From positions 1 through 64,000 of the forward strand of contig CAYXIJ010000012.1 of NCBI GenBank assembly GCA_964465375.1: DNA of 64,000 nucleotides, given 5' to 3'. This document shows positions 32,834 to 41,806 of this stretch, piece by piece; position 1 is the stretch's first letter; each line of letters starts with the position of its first letter. The stretch is from CAJWKT01 sp964465375. GTDB taxonomy: Bacteria; Pseudomonadota; Gammaproteobacteria; Steroidobacterales; Rariloculaceae. A program made the translations under genes and the position numbers. Below the pieces are notes generated by a model. The model saw only the letters and a list, made by a program, of their open reading frames with translations, had not been told where the DNA came from and did not search any database.

Positions 32834-34876
32834 GTGCCCCCTAAGAACGAGAAAGTAGTTTTTTTTGAGCTGGAAAAGCTGCGGGAAACCATTGAGCAAT
32901 ATAATTTTGCCTATTACGTATTGGATGATCCAGCTACTTCCGATTCAGAATATGATCGTTTGATGCGACGATTGGTGGCTCTTGAGGAAAAATACCCTAA
33001 TTTTTTAGTGCTTAATTCACCAAGCCAGCGAGTTGGGGTTCGACCGATAAGCGAATTTAAAGAAGTTAGACATGGTTTTCCTATGTTGTCCCTTGAGAAT
33101 GCTCTGAGCAAGGACGAACTTGTCAATTGGTTAGGTCGCAGAGTCAAGAAGCCTCTCGAGGCAGCGGGAGTGACTGGGAACGATATCGATTTTGTTGCCG
33201 AACCCAAACTTGATGGGGCTGCTGTTAGTGTTCGCTATGAAGAGGGGTTGTTAGTTCTTGGTTGTACTAGGGGGGATGGAAATTTTGGCGAAGATATTAC
33301 CCACAATATTAGAACTATTCGGGCCGTACCACTCAGACTCAAGGGAAAACACCCTCCACCGGTACTAGAAGTTAGGGGTGAGGTATTTATGCCTAAAGCC
33401 GATTTTTTAGACTACAACGCTCAGGCTCTTGAGGGGAATAAAAAACGCTTTGTTAATCCGCGTAATGCAGCGGCAGGTAGTCTTCGTCAACTGGATCCAA
33501 GGCTCACGGCGCAACGCCCTTTGGATATATTTTTTTATGGCATTGGGGATGTCGTAGGCTGGAGTGCCCCGCATAGCCATAGCGAGCTATTGGGTAAACT
33601 GCGTGATCTTGGCTTAAAAACATGTCGTGACTCAAAGGTTGTTAAGGGCCTTCAGGGTTGTTTAGACTATTATTTGGGTATAAGTAAGAAAAGGGATGAT
33701 TTACCTTACGAAATAGACGGTGTTGTGTATAAAGTTGATAGCCTTAGGATTCAAAGAGAATTAGGCTTAAGTCGAAGACATCCAAATTGGGCGATCGCTC
33801 ACAAATTCCCTCCCCAAGAGGAGATAACTACAGTCAAGGGCATTGAATTCCAGGTGGGGCGGACTGGAGCCCTCACGCCTGTTGCTCGTTTGCATCCGGT
33901 ATTTGTGGGGGGCGTAACAGTGAGTAACGCTACCCTGCATAACGTGGATGAACTTAAGCGCATCGACATTAGGGTGGGGGACAGTGTAATTATTAGTCGT
34001 GCTGGTGATGTAATTCCAAAAATTGTTAAGGTCTTAGGAGAAAGGAGACCTAAGAACGCAAGCATAATAAGCGCGCCAAGGAGCTGCCCTATTTGTGGCT
34101 CAGACACAATTCGTGCAGAGGGAGAAACCATTGTGCGCTGTGGGGGTGGGCTTATTTGTTCGGCCCAATTGAAAGAGACAATCCGGCATTTTGCCTCACG
34201 CAAGGCGATGGATATTGATGGGTTAGGGACAAAATTAGTTCATCAACTAGTATCATCCGGAACTGTTAAAAGTCCCGCAGATCTATATGATCTCTCCCTT
34301 GATCAATTAGTGGAATTCGAAAGAATGGGAGAGAAATCCGCCTCCAATATTCTTAATGCGTTATCTGAAAGTAAGTCAACTACTTTTGGGCGATTTTTAT
34401 TTGCATTGGGTATTCGTGGTGTGGGCGAGGCAACGGCTTTAGAGCTTTCCAAAAATTTTTCTTCTCTAGAGAATCTTATGATGGCATCTCGAGAACGCTT
34501 CCTTGAGATACAAGATATTGGTCCAATAGTAGCTACTCACATCAGTGCTTTTTTTCAAGAAAAATTTAATTTGGAAGTCGTTGGAAAATTGAAAGCAAAA
34601 GGTATTCAGTGGTCAAATGAGATTATACCTGTTGTTTCGCACTTACCCTTACAGGGAAAAACAGTAGTACTCACCGGGTCCTTGTCCGATTTCAGTCGGG
34701 AAAAAGCAAAAACGCAATTAGTTGCTCTTGGAGCAAGGGTAGCAACTAGCGTGTCAAGAAATACTGATTTTATTGTTGTTGGAAAAAATCCAGGATCAAA
34801 GTTTGCTCAAGCCAAAGAGTTAGGTATTGAGATTGTCTCAGAGACTGACTTTTTAGCAATCGTTCAGCAGAATTAG
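32834..34876 (+). CDS. ligA: NAD-dependent DNA ligase
   Basis: 680 residues, full length, from GTG 32834. Domain Ia NMN-binding (YYVLDDPATSDSEYDRLMRRL), adenylation motif EPKLDGAAVS with active Lys125, CTRGDGNFGEDITHN, OB fold (FQVGRTGALTPVARLHPV, SNATLHN), four-Cys zinc finger (CPICG...RCGGGLICSAQ), helix-hairpin-helix domain (DLSLDQLVEFERMGEKSA) and a C-terminal BRCT domain (LQGKTVVLTGSLSDFSREKA). Seals nicks in replication and repair. Convergent with the PPIase gene, one base apart. Confidence 0.97.
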   Translation: MPPKNEKVVFFELEKLRETIEQYNFAYYVLDDPATSDSEYDRLMRRLVALEEKYPNFLVLNSPSQRVGVRPISEFKEVRHGFPMLSLENALSKDELVNWLGRRVKKPLEAAGVTGNDIDFVAEPKLDGAAVSVRYEEGLLVLGCTRGDGNFGEDITHNIRTIRAVPLRLKGKHPPPVLEVRGEVFMPKADFLDYNAQALEGNKKRFVNPRNAAAGSLRQLDPRLTAQRPLDIFFYGIGDVVGWSAPHSHSELLGKLRDLGLKTCRDSKVVKGLQGCLDYYLGISKKRDDLPYEIDGVVYKVDSLRIQRELGLSRRHPNWAIAHKFPPQEEITTVKGIEFQVGRTGALTPVARLHPVFVGGVTVSNATLHNVDELKRIDIRVGDSVIISRAGDVIPKIVKVLGERRPKNASIISAPRSCPICGSDTIRAEGETIVRCGGGLICSAQLKETIRHFASRKAMDIDGLGTKLVHQLVSSGTVKSPADLYDLSLDQLVEFERMGEKSASNILNALSESKSTTFGRFLFALGIRGVGEATALELSKNFSSLENLMMASRERFLEIQDIGPIVATHISAFFQEKFNLEVVGKLKAKGIQWSNEIIPVVSHLPLQGKTVVLTGSLSDFSREKAKTQLVALGARVATSVSRNTDFIVVGKNPGSKFAQAKELGIEIVSETDFLAIVQQN

Positions 34877-34877
34877 G

Positions 34878-35708
34878 CTATAACTCCGAGGGATCTGTCA
34901 CAATTTCAGCAGCCGCACGAAGAGAGCCCACAAAAGCTTCAATTTTTTCCTGGCGCACAAACTGAGTTAATTCCGTCCTCACTGGATCGAGTCCCGGTGC
35001 AGCCTGGTCCCGCTTGTCTTCCAATAAAATTACGTGAAATCCAAACTGGGTTTCCACTGGTTCTGATGAATGACTTCCCACCTCCATGTTACGCACTGCA
35101 GCCGCAAATGGTGCAACCATGGTTTCTGCTGCAAACCAACCTAGGTCTCCACCATTAGGACCGCTTGGCCCGGTCGATCGATCGATGGCGAGTTGTTCAA
35201 AATTTTGACCACGGCCAAGCTCCTCAATAACTGCAAGGGCCTCTTCATGATCGTTTAGAAGGATATGTCGGGCCTTGTACTGGGGCCCTGAAAGTTGATC
35301 GATATTTTTGTCGTATGCCAACCGAAGCTCAGCTTCAGAGACAGGGTTCCGTTCAAGGTAGTCTGATGCCATACGGCGAGCCAATATTTGGTCTCTTTGG
35401 ATGCTGAGTTCTGCGATTATTTGAGGATCATTGCTTAATTCTTCGGTTTCTGCCGCATCCGCTAGCAGTCGGATTCTTATTAATTCGTCCAGCATAGTTT
35501 CGCGCTCAGAGTTTGTAAGATCCTCAGCATTTTTTTGAATACGGCTTCGTGCGTACAGATCGAGAGCTGAAAGTAAGATAGGTGAGTTGTTTACTCTGGC
35601 TGCAACTGGCGGGTTGTTGCTGCTCTCAACATCTAACTCATTCTCGCTACAGCCAAGTGCTAGGGTTAAGACAGATATGGATAATAGTTTCAATCGCACT
35701 GAAATCAT
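34878..35708 (-). CDS. Parvulin-type peptidyl-prolyl isomerase lipoprotein
   Basis: 276 residues with a lipoprotein signal (LALGC, Cys20). An N-terminal SurA/PpiC-like helical chaperone part (AARVNNSPILLSALDLYARS, LDELIRIRLLADAAE) is followed by a parvulin domain (YKARHILLNDHEEALAVIEEL, STGPSGPNGGDLGWFAAETMVAPFA, VETQFGFHVILLED). It should catalyse proline isomerisation and aid folding of envelope proteins, anchored to a membrane facing the periplasm. ATG 35708 follows AAGGA. Downstream of bolA and yciB in the same leftward run. Confidence 0.9.
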   Translation of the reverse strand: MISVRLKLLSISVLTLALGCSENELDVESSNNPPVAARVNNSPILLSALDLYARSRIQKNAEDLTNSERETMLDELIRIRLLADAAETEELSNDPQIIAELSIQRDQILARRMASDYLERNPVSEAELRLAYDKNIDQLSGPQYKARHILLNDHEEALAVIEELGRGQNFEQLAIDRSTGPSGPNGGDLGWFAAETMVAPFAAAVRNMEVGSHSSEPVETQFGFHVILLEDKRDQAAPGLDPVRTELTQFVRQEKIEAFVGSLRAAAEIVTDPSEL

Positions 35709-35729
35709 AAGAATTCCTTTATCATCTTT

Positions 35730-36023
35730 TTAAGAATTGGTGTTTGTTATTGATAGTGCAGTAATGCTGACTGCATGAATGTCCGTATCCATCATCTCAC
35801 CAAGGGCTTCAAAAACCAATCTATGGCGGTCAATTGGGCGCATTCCCGAGAAAAATCCAGAAATTATCCGGATTTTGTAGTGTCCTTTCCCCTCTTGTGC
35901 TCCTGCATGACCCTCATGCGATGCAGTATCATCGACAATCTCCAAGGCCTCCGGGCGAAATGCTTCCTCAAGACAGGAACGAATACGGGTAACACAATCC
36001 TTTTTGGTGGTTTTGTTGCTCAC
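35730..36023 (-). CDS. bolA: BolA family protein
   Basis: 97 residues, the family size, from GTG 36023. The BolA class-II KH-like fold is shown by CVTRIRSCLEEAFRPEALEIVDDTASHEGH and GHYKIRIISGFFSGMRPIDRHRLVFEALGEMM. A conserved His (in DRHRLV) is a [2Fe-2S]-ligand in BolA-monothiol glutaredoxin complexes. BolA proteins act in iron-sulfur handling and as morphology/biofilm regulators. Lies between yciB and the PPIase gene. Confidence 0.93.
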   Translation of the reverse strand: MSNKTTKKDCVTRIRSCLEEAFRPEALEIVDDTASHEGHAGAQEGKGHYKIRIISGFFSGMRPIDRHRLVFEALGEMMDTDIHAVSITALSITNTNS

Positions 36024-36052
36024 TGTCTAATTTTAAGTGGATTAAGCTGAAA

Positions 36053-36607
36053 TTAGGATGCTGTGCTACTAGGGTTTTTGTCTGTACTTGTATGGCGCGT
36101 AATCCAGATGGCTTGAATAATTGTCGCAACTAGCGTTATTCCAAGAACTCCAAATAATTTGAAATTTACCCAAATGGACTCACTGAAGTTATAGACTACA
36201 AATAAGTTAGTTGCAGCCAAAAATAGAAAAACACCTATCCACATGACATTAATTTTTTTCCAAATGGTGCTATTTATGGTAATGACTTCACCCATGAGTC
36301 GTTCCATTGGGGTTGACTTCGTTAGTAGTTGGGTCCCTGAAAAGCCTAATGCTAAGAGTGCATAGATTACTGTAGGTTTCCATTGTATGAAAATTCCATC
36401 CCGAAGCCATAGAGTCATCGAGCCAAAGACTAGGACCAAAAGGGTAGATAGCAGCACCATACGACTTATTGAGCGCTTCCATAGCCATAGGATAATAATC
36501 TGAATAACCATTGCCGCCATTATCGTTGCTGTTGCGACATAGATGCCAGCGATTTGGTATGCGAGAAAAAATGCGACAACGGGAAAAAAATCCAATAGTA
36601 GCTTCAT
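36053..36607 (-). CDS. yciB: Inner membrane septation protein YciB/IspZ
   Basis: 184 residues with about five transmembrane helices. Family signatures: LLLDFFPVVAFFLAYQIAGIYVATA at the start, FGSMTLWLRDGIFIQWKPTVIYALLA and WKKINVMWIGVFLFLAATNLFVVYN; these WLRD...F...KP and W..lN..W blocks are diagnostic of IspZ/YciB. It is implicated in septation and envelope synthesis together with YciC and the elongasome. First gene of the leftward yciB-bolA-PPIase group. Confidence 0.95.
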   Translation of the reverse strand: MKLLLDFFPVVAFFLAYQIAGIYVATATIMAAMVIQIIILWLWKRSISRMVLLSTLLVLVFGSMTLWLRDGIFIQWKPTVIYALLALGFSGTQLLTKSTPMERLMGEVITINSTIWKKINVMWIGVFLFLAATNLFVVYNFSESIWVNFKLFGVLGITLVATIIQAIWITRHTSTDKNPSSTAS

Positions 36608-36782
36608 GATATGCAGCCGTAAAAAGCCTTAAACCTACGTGGAAAACTTGAGATTATCAGATTAGGCGGGTTCAAGGGCAAGGAGCCAGGACTGAGGAGG
36701 GTAAAGAAGGGCTTTTGGTGAGACAGCAGATTCCCAAGCGCTGACCAGTGAGAACCGCATTCGAAGTGAGTATACTATCCGA

Positions 36783-37448
36783 ATGCCAGGCATCGATATA
36801 GCGGGCTTTTTGGGGATTCTGTCCGTGGCCATAATTCCTGTACTGTTCGCAGTAACCCTGCATGAGGTCGCTCATGGGTGGGTAGCCATGAAGTTGGGTG
36901 ATCGAACAGCAGAGATGGCAGGGAGACTCACTGTTAATCCAATCAAGCACGTGGATCCTATGGGTACGGTTGTTGTCCCGGTGGTACTTGCGTTATTTTC
37001 CCCATTCATTTTTGGGTGGGCTAAACCGGTTCCGGTGGCATTTCATAACTTGCGTCAGCCTAGGAGGGACATGGTTCTAGTGGCAGTTGCTGGACCAGTA
37101 GCCAATTTAATCATGGCGTTAGGCTGGGCTCTTATTAGCGGGTTATTGTCACCGTTATTCATAAATGCTGGTGGGCTTTCAGATTGGATAGCAGGGATGT
37201 GTAAGCTTGGGATCTTTATAAATGTCATTCTAGCTGTATTTAATATGCTACCTATTCCCCCTTTGGATGGTGGGCGGGTTCTTGCGGGGCTGTTACCCCC
37301 AAGAAATGCACTCTTGTTGCATAGAATTGAACCCTTCGGCTTCATGATTGTTATTGGCCTGATGCTTACGGGGACGCTGTGGAGACTTATTGAGCCATTT
37401 ATACTTTTTTTCAATGATTTTTTCTCTTCGGTTGCAGGCATGGCGTAA
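36783..37448 (+). CDS. Site-2-protease-like M50 membrane metallopeptidase
   Basis: 221 residues and five or six transmembrane helices. The zinc motif HEVAH appears in VTLHEVAHGWVAMKLGD on an early helix, and the third ligand in NMLPIPPLDGGRVLAGLLP, the 'NxxPxxPLDGG' of group-III S2P proteases. There is no PDZ domain, unlike RseP. In gammaproteobacteria this small M50 gene regularly precedes scpA. It is read divergently from yciB; the stop codon abuts the scpA ATG, so translation is likely coupled. Substrate unknown. Confidence 0.92.
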   Translation: MPGIDIAGFLGILSVAIIPVLFAVTLHEVAHGWVAMKLGDRTAEMAGRLTVNPIKHVDPMGTVVVPVVLALFSPFIFGWAKPVPVAFHNLRQPRRDMVLVAVAGPVANLIMALGWALISGLLSPLFINAGGLSDWIAGMCKLGIFINVILAVFNMLPIPPLDGGRVLAGLLPPRNALLLHRIEPFGFMIVIGLMLTGTLWRLIEPFILFFNDFFSSVAGMA

Positions 37449-38360
37449 ATGACTATTGACTCGAATCAGTCTGGTAAAGCGGAGCTTAAGCTTGTGTCGA
37501 CTAGCCCCCCTCCAGTGAGTGGCGAGGGAGGAGCACCTTCACAGGGCGAAATGCCTTTTGCTGTTGTAGAAGGCGAACCGATTACAGAATTGCCACGCGA
37601 TCTTTACATTCCGCCCCATGCACTCGAGGTATTTCTAGAGGCCTTTGAAGGGCCATTAGATTTATTGTTATATCTAATTCGGCGTCAAAATCTCGATATT
37701 CTAGATATCCCTATTGCTGAGATCACCCGACAGTATGTTGAATACATAGAATTGATGAGTGAGATGCAATTTGAGCTAGCAGGCGAATATCTCGTGATGG
37801 CTGCAACGCTGGCAGAGATCAAGTCAAGAATGCTGTTGCCGCGGTCAGAGGAAATGGAAGATGAGGAAAATGATCCTAGGGCTGAGTTAGTCCGGCGTCT
37901 TCAGGAATATGAGCGCTTCAAGGTAGCATCTGATGAAATAAATGCTCTTGAGCGCCTAGAGAGAGATGTTGTCCAAGCTAGAGTAGAAGTTTTGGAGCGA
38001 AAGGTTGTCACTAGGTTGCCGGATCTCACGCTTAAGGAATTAATGCTTTCCTTCAAGGATGTTATTGCTCGTTCGGAGCAGTTTGCTAACTTACATCTCG
38101 AGAGAGAGCCTCTATCCGTCCGAGAGCGTATGTCAGAGATTCTAGTAAAGCTAGAAGGTAAGGTTTTTACTGATTTTATAGACCTATTTAACCCCAAAGA
38201 AGGCAGGATGGGCGTCACTGTGAGTTTTCTTGCAATTTTAGAGCTACTTAGGGAGGCATTAATTGAGGTAGTACAGCAGGATCCCTATGACCCTATTCAT
38301 GTAAGGGTTTCGCACAAACCAAAGCTTGGGCAAAACATCACTAAAAAAGAGCCAGCTTAG
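37449..38360 (+). CDS. scpA: Segregation and condensation protein A
   Basis: 303 residues. After a ~50-residue leader (Pro/Gly-rich, likely disordered) comes the kleisin core LEVFLEAFEGPLDLLLYLIRRQNLDILDIPIAEITRQY (in part), with EYLVMAATLAEIKSRMLLPR, and a winged-helix C-terminus (VTVSFLAILELLREALIEVVQ). ScpA bridges the SMC heads and binds ScpB. ATG 37449 directly follows the TAA of the M50 gene. smc itself is 5 kb upstream on the same strand, so the condensin is split over two operons. Confidence 0.95.
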   Translation: MTIDSNQSGKAELKLVSTSPPPVSGEGGAPSQGEMPFAVVEGEPITELPRDLYIPPHALEVFLEAFEGPLDLLLYLIRRQNLDILDIPIAEITRQYVEYIELMSEMQFELAGEYLVMAATLAEIKSRMLLPRSEEMEDEENDPRAELVRRLQEYERFKVASDEINALERLERDVVQARVEVLERKVVTRLPDLTLKELMLSFKDVIARSEQFANLHLEREPLSVRERMSEILVKLEGKVFTDFIDLFNPKEGRMGVTVSFLAILELLREALIEVVQQDPYDPIHVRVSHKPKLGQNITKKEPA

Positions 38361-38370
38361 CTAGGAAAGT

Positions 38371-39072
38371 ATGGAACATACTGAGATTAAAAAAATTACA
38401 GAAGCAGCCCTATTGGCTGCTGGTTGCCCTCTGTCTTTAGATAAGATATCTGAGCTTTTTGGTAAGCGATCCAGGCCGGACCGAAAGGCCCTCAAGGAGG
38501 TTCTAGAGGAACTTGCTAGGGACTACGAGGATCGCGGTATTGAGCTCAAGGAGGTAGCAAGCGGTTATCGCGTACAAATTAAGAGCTCTGTAGCAGATTG
38601 GCTCACGCCATTATGGGAAGAAAGGACGCCAAGATATAGCCGTGCGCTACTTGAAACCTTATCTTTAATTGCTTATCGACAGCCAATTACAAGAGGGGAA
38701 ATTGAGGATGTGCGTGGCGTTGCGGTAACCACTAATATCATCCGGACTTTACTGGAAAGGGGGTGGGTAAGGGTAGTTGGACATCGTGATGTGCCAGGTA
38801 AGCCCGCCATGTTTGCTACCACGTCGGAATTTCTTGATTACTTTGGCATGAAGAAATTAGATGATTTGCCACCGCTTTCAGAAATCAAAGAGTTAGTAGT
38901 TGATGGGGCTGGGCTGGGATTACCACAGGTGAGCCCACAGACTGATTTAATTGATTCGCTGGAACAAGACAACAAAGAGTCGGAGTCATTAACAGCGGAC
39001 ACTGGAGAACAAAATAATTTTGACAAGCCTTCAGACACTGTAATTCCACTGACTAACCCGGAGCCCAGCTGA
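38371..39072 (+). CDS. scpB: Segregation and condensation protein B
   Basis: 233 residues, the normal length. Two winged-helix domains: KITEAALLAAGCPLSLDKISELF, and SRALLETLSLIAYRQPITRGEIEDVRGV with TNIIRTLLERGWVRVVGHRDVPGKP and ATTSEFLDYFGMKKLDDLPPL; these are the family blocks. The acidic tail (~residues 185-233) is probably disordered. ScpB dimers bind ScpA in the condensin complex. 10 bases after scpA. Confidence 0.95.
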   Translation: MEHTEIKKITEAALLAAGCPLSLDKISELFGKRSRPDRKALKEVLEELARDYEDRGIELKEVASGYRVQIKSSVADWLTPLWEERTPRYSRALLETLSLIAYRQPITRGEIEDVRGVAVTTNIIRTLLERGWVRVVGHRDVPGKPAMFATTSEFLDYFGMKKLDDLPPLSEIKELVVDGAGLGLPQVSPQTDLIDSLEQDNKESESLTADTGEQNNFDKPSDTVIPLTNPEPS

Positions 39073-39130
39073 AGCAAGGATAAGGGCCCATACTGGGCAC
39101 CTATGCCTCAATAATGCAGTTTTAAATTTC

Positions 39131-39874
39131 GTGGCAGAGCGAATACAAAAAATATTGGCAAATTATGGCGTTGGCTCCCGTCGGGCTATAGAGCAGTGGA
39201 TAGAGCAGGGACGTATTTTTGTTAATGGTAGGCCAGCTAAGCTTGGGGAAGCATTAAGCGGAAAAGAAAGTGTTAGGATAGATGGCCGCAAAATCAACCT
39301 TCAGAGAAGCCGCCAACAAAAAAGCGAACAATTTATTGCTTACTACAAACCTACTGGGGAAGTATGCACGAGAAATGACCCCGAGGGGCGATCCACTGTA
39401 TTTGAGGCCATCAAGGATCCGTATCAAAAACGTTGGGTTAGCGTAGGTCGTTTAGATATAAACACTTCAGGACTTTTATTGCTAACAACGAATGGAGAAT
39501 TAGCGCATAGGTTGATGCATCCTAGCTATGGTATTCAGCGGGAGTATTCGGTGCGTTTATTAGGAAAATTATCGGACGCCAACCGTAACTCGTTAAAGCG
39601 AGGGGTTAGGCTTGAGGAAGGTATCGCGCGGTTCCATGATATTACTTATAGCGGAGGTTCCGGGAAAAACCAATGGTATCGGGTGAGCTTAAGGGGGGGT
39701 CGTTATCGAGAAATCAGGCGGGTATTTAAGGCCCTTGATTTTCAGGTTAGTCGTTTAATCCGAATTCGTTATGGCCCAATCTTGCTAGGAGATCTTCGGC
39801 GTGGCGGTTCTCGTAGGCTTACGCCGAAAGAAATCCAGATACTACATGAAAGTGTTGATCTCAGAGCACACTAA
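39131..39874 (+). CDS. rluB: 23S rRNA pseudouridine-2605 synthase
   Basis: 247 residues from GTG 39131. An S4 RNA-binding domain (ERIQKILANYGVGSRRAIEQWIEQGRIFVNG) precedes the RsuA/RluB/E/F catalytic domain: FIAYYKPTGEVCTRNDPEGR, SVGRLDINTSGLLLLTTNGEL with the catalytic Asp, LMHPSYGIQREYSV and RYREIRRVFKALDFQVSRLIR. It modifies 23S rRNA U2605 by analogy to E. coli. It lacks the long basic C-terminal tail of E. coli RluB. Last gene of the M50-scpA-scpB-rluB group; a good hairpin follows. Confidence 0.92.
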   Translation: MAERIQKILANYGVGSRRAIEQWIEQGRIFVNGRPAKLGEALSGKESVRIDGRKINLQRSRQQKSEQFIAYYKPTGEVCTRNDPEGRSTVFEAIKDPYQKRWVSVGRLDINTSGLLLLTTNGELAHRLMHPSYGIQREYSVRLLGKLSDANRNSLKRGVRLEEGIARFHDITYSGGSGKNQWYRVSLRGGRYREIRRVFKALDFQVSRLIRIRYGPILLGDLRRGGSRRLTPKEIQILHESVDLRAH

Positions 39875-39909
39875 AATTATCAGGCTGCACAAAAGATCTT
39901 GAGCCAACC

Positions 39910-39936
39910 AGCGCCATGGCATGGCGCTATCGTTTT
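39910..39936 (+). terminator. Intrinsic terminator after rluB
   Basis: AGCGCCAT (39910-39917) pairs perfectly with ATGGCGCT (39921-39928) around a GGC loop, followed by ATCGTTTT. It lies 36 bases after the rluB stop and in the gap before the convergent gph gene, so the stem could also slow leftward transcription, though no T-run exists on that side. Confidence 0.65.
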
Positions 39937-39944
39937 CTGTGGAA

Positions 39945-40634
39945 CTAAAGACATCTATTGCTAGAATCCAGCTCTCGAAGGACCTGCATGAGATCTGTGG
40001 GTCTTCTAATAATGTAATCAGCCCCCCAGCTACTAGTTTCCTCAGATGGCGGTATATACCCGTAAGCCGCAGTTATGGTACGCATGCCCGCGGCTTGACC
40101 AGCCACAATATCCCGATGGGCATCCCCTACATAGACGCATTGGTTAGGCTTGGCTCCGACCTCCTTGGCTGCAAGGAGCAGGGGCGCAGGATGTGGTTTT
40201 CGCTCAGATAGGCGATCACCGCTTACGATTGAGGTAGCCAGCTCGTAAATACCAAGGAACTTAAGTAGTGGGAATGTCATATTTTCTGGTTTATTAGTAA
40301 CAATTCCCCAGGGAATTTTATTATTATGTAAAACATTAAGAGTATTATATAAGCCATTAAATATAATTGAATTAATAGGTCTGTGTGTCAGGTATAAGTC
40401 CAGAAATCGGTTACGAAGTGCCTTTTCTTCAGTTGCGCCAAGATTGGACCCAAAGCCTAAGCGAAGTAAACCAAGAGCTCCCTCTGAAACGACATTACGG
40501 GCAATTGCATATGGCACCGCATTTTGGCCGTTTTGCTTAAGCATTGTATTTAAGACCGCTACTAGATCTGGCGCGGTATCTACCAATGTCCCGTCTAAAT
40601 CTAACAAAACTGCTCTTAGTCGCACAGGGATCAT
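39945..40634 (-). CDS. gph: Phosphoglycolate phosphatase (HAD family)
   Basis: 229 residues from ATG 40634, which overlaps the ubiG stop as ATGA. HAD motif I is LLDLDGTLVDTAPDLVAVLN; motif II lies in GIVTNKP; motif III/IV include ERKPHPAPLLLAAKEVGA and VYVGDAHRDIVAGQAAGM. It removes the phosphate from 2-phosphoglycolate produced by DNA repair or oxygenase activity. The ubiG-gph pair is conserved in gammaproteobacteria. The longer in-frame extension to 40754 lies inside ubiG and is rejected. Confidence 0.93.
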   Translation of the reverse strand: MIPVRLRAVLLDLDGTLVDTAPDLVAVLNTMLKQNGQNAVPYAIARNVVSEGALGLLRLGFGSNLGATEEKALRNRFLDLYLTHRPINSIIFNGLYNTLNVLHNNKIPWGIVTNKPENMTFPLLKFLGIYELATSIVSGDRLSERKPHPAPLLLAAKEVGAKPNQCVYVGDAHRDIVAGQAAGMRTITAAYGYIPPSEETSSWGADYIIRRPTDLMQVLRELDSSNRCL

Positions 40635-41341
40635 TTTTTGATAAACCAGCAAAAATAATTTACATCGACTTTTCCTCCAAGCCAGTAGCGTTGAGTTAGT
40701 GGATTGAAGTGTAGGCCCGTAAGATCCTGCACCTCTAAATTGCTCGCACGACACCAGCCCAGAAGTTCAGCTGGCTTTATCAGCTTCACATATTCATGGG
40801 TCCCCTTGGGTATCATTTTAAGGATATATTCAGCGCCAACTATGGCAAACAGGAAGCTCTTAAGATTTCTATTAATTGTAGAGAAAAAAGCAAATCCACC
40901 AGGGACTAGTGCTTTGCTGCAGTCGCTAACTAATTTCTGCGGGTTGGGTACATGCTCTAGCAGCTCAAGACATGTGATTGCATCAAAGGCATCAGGGTTT
41001 TCGCTGGCCATTGATTCTGCGTCCTTGCAGAAATACTCCACAGTAGTCAGATTGGCTTTTACTGCATGATGGCGGGCTTTCTCTATGCTTGATTCTGAGA
41101 GATCAATGCCTGTTACGCAGGCACCTCTTTGTGCCATCCCTTCAGCTAGAATGCCGCCACCGCAACCAATATCCATTACAGACCTTCCTTTCAAAGGAAA
41201 GTATTTTTCAATGTAATCGAGCCGCAATGGGTTGATTTCATGGAGGGTTTGGAATGGTCCATTTGGGTTCCACCACTCATCAGCATGTAGCTCAAATTTA
41301 GCCAGTTCAATGGGATCAAGGTTGTGTGTAGTTTGGCTCAT
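40631..41341 (-). CDS. ubiG: Ubiquinone biosynthesis O-methyltransferase UbiG
   Basis: 236 residues, the usual size. N-terminal signature ELAKFELHADEWWNPNGPFQTLHEINPLRLDYI, the SAM site VMDIGCGGGILAEGMAQRGA with GIDLSESSI, and HYF-equivalent post-motifs (FDAITCLELLEHVPNP, FFSTINRNLKSFLFAIVGAEYILKM with HEYVKLIKPAEL). It methylates two hydroxyl groups on the ubiquinone ring at the membrane. Overlaps gph by four bases. Confidence 0.95.
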   Translation of the reverse strand: MSQTTHNLDPIELAKFELHADEWWNPNGPFQTLHEINPLRLDYIEKYFPLKGRSVMDIGCGGGILAEGMAQRGACVTGIDLSESSIEKARHHAVKANLTTVEYFCKDAESMASENPDAFDAITCLELLEHVPNPQKLVSDCSKALVPGGFAFFSTINRNLKSFLFAIVGAEYILKMIPKGTHEYVKLIKPAELLGWCRASNLEVQDLTGLHFNPLTQRYWLGGKVDVNYFCWFIKK

Positions 41342-41806
41342 TTGGGGACCTACCTAATAAAATGATTACTCTTTGCAGATTTTACGTATGTTTCCAGTGG
41401 ATTTTTTACCTTCTCGCAAGAACAAGAAGGATCCATGGACAGCTTTGGGGAATATGTGGCGTTTCTTTGAAGATATTACAGATAGCCACACATTCAACAC
41501 CTAAGTGGAAGCTTGCTCATCAGTACTTGAAAGCGATTTTTTCGTTACTAACTGGCACCTATCCTACAAAGTAATTATATCCTGATCGATAGGCTCGGGG
41601 GGGCTGTTTTTTGACTACGGAGGCGCTTGTCAATGTGATAAAATTCAGGATGTATTTCAGCTATTGGAACCTCTTTTGTCGAACCCTTGTAGGGACTATG
41701 CGGCACAGGCTGTGCTGGCCTGAAGAGCCAATAATCACGCAATTCAATAAGGCTCCCTCGGGTACGGTCGGTATGTTTGAGAGGGTGGATATTTACAGGA
41801 AATCGC
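41342..41806. other. Divergent ubiG/gyrA intergenic region with a possible small ORF
   Basis: 465 bases without a recognised gene. It must contain the leftward ubiG promoter and the gyrA promoter; the best rightward -35-like element I see is TTGTCA near 41630 without a convincing -10. One frame at 41388-41504 encodes 38 residues with a well-mixed composition (MFPVDFLPSRKNKKDPWTAL at the start), and immediately after its stop a +1-shifted frame continues plausibly (KWKLAHQYLKAIFSLL). This may be a small gene, a frameshifted remnant, or chance. Confidence 0.4.

Noticed and set aside
39062..39130. Short GCCCA/TGGGC inverted repeat between scpB and rluB
   Set aside because: Five-pair stem with no T-run and a closely spaced downstream operon gene; not a credible terminator.
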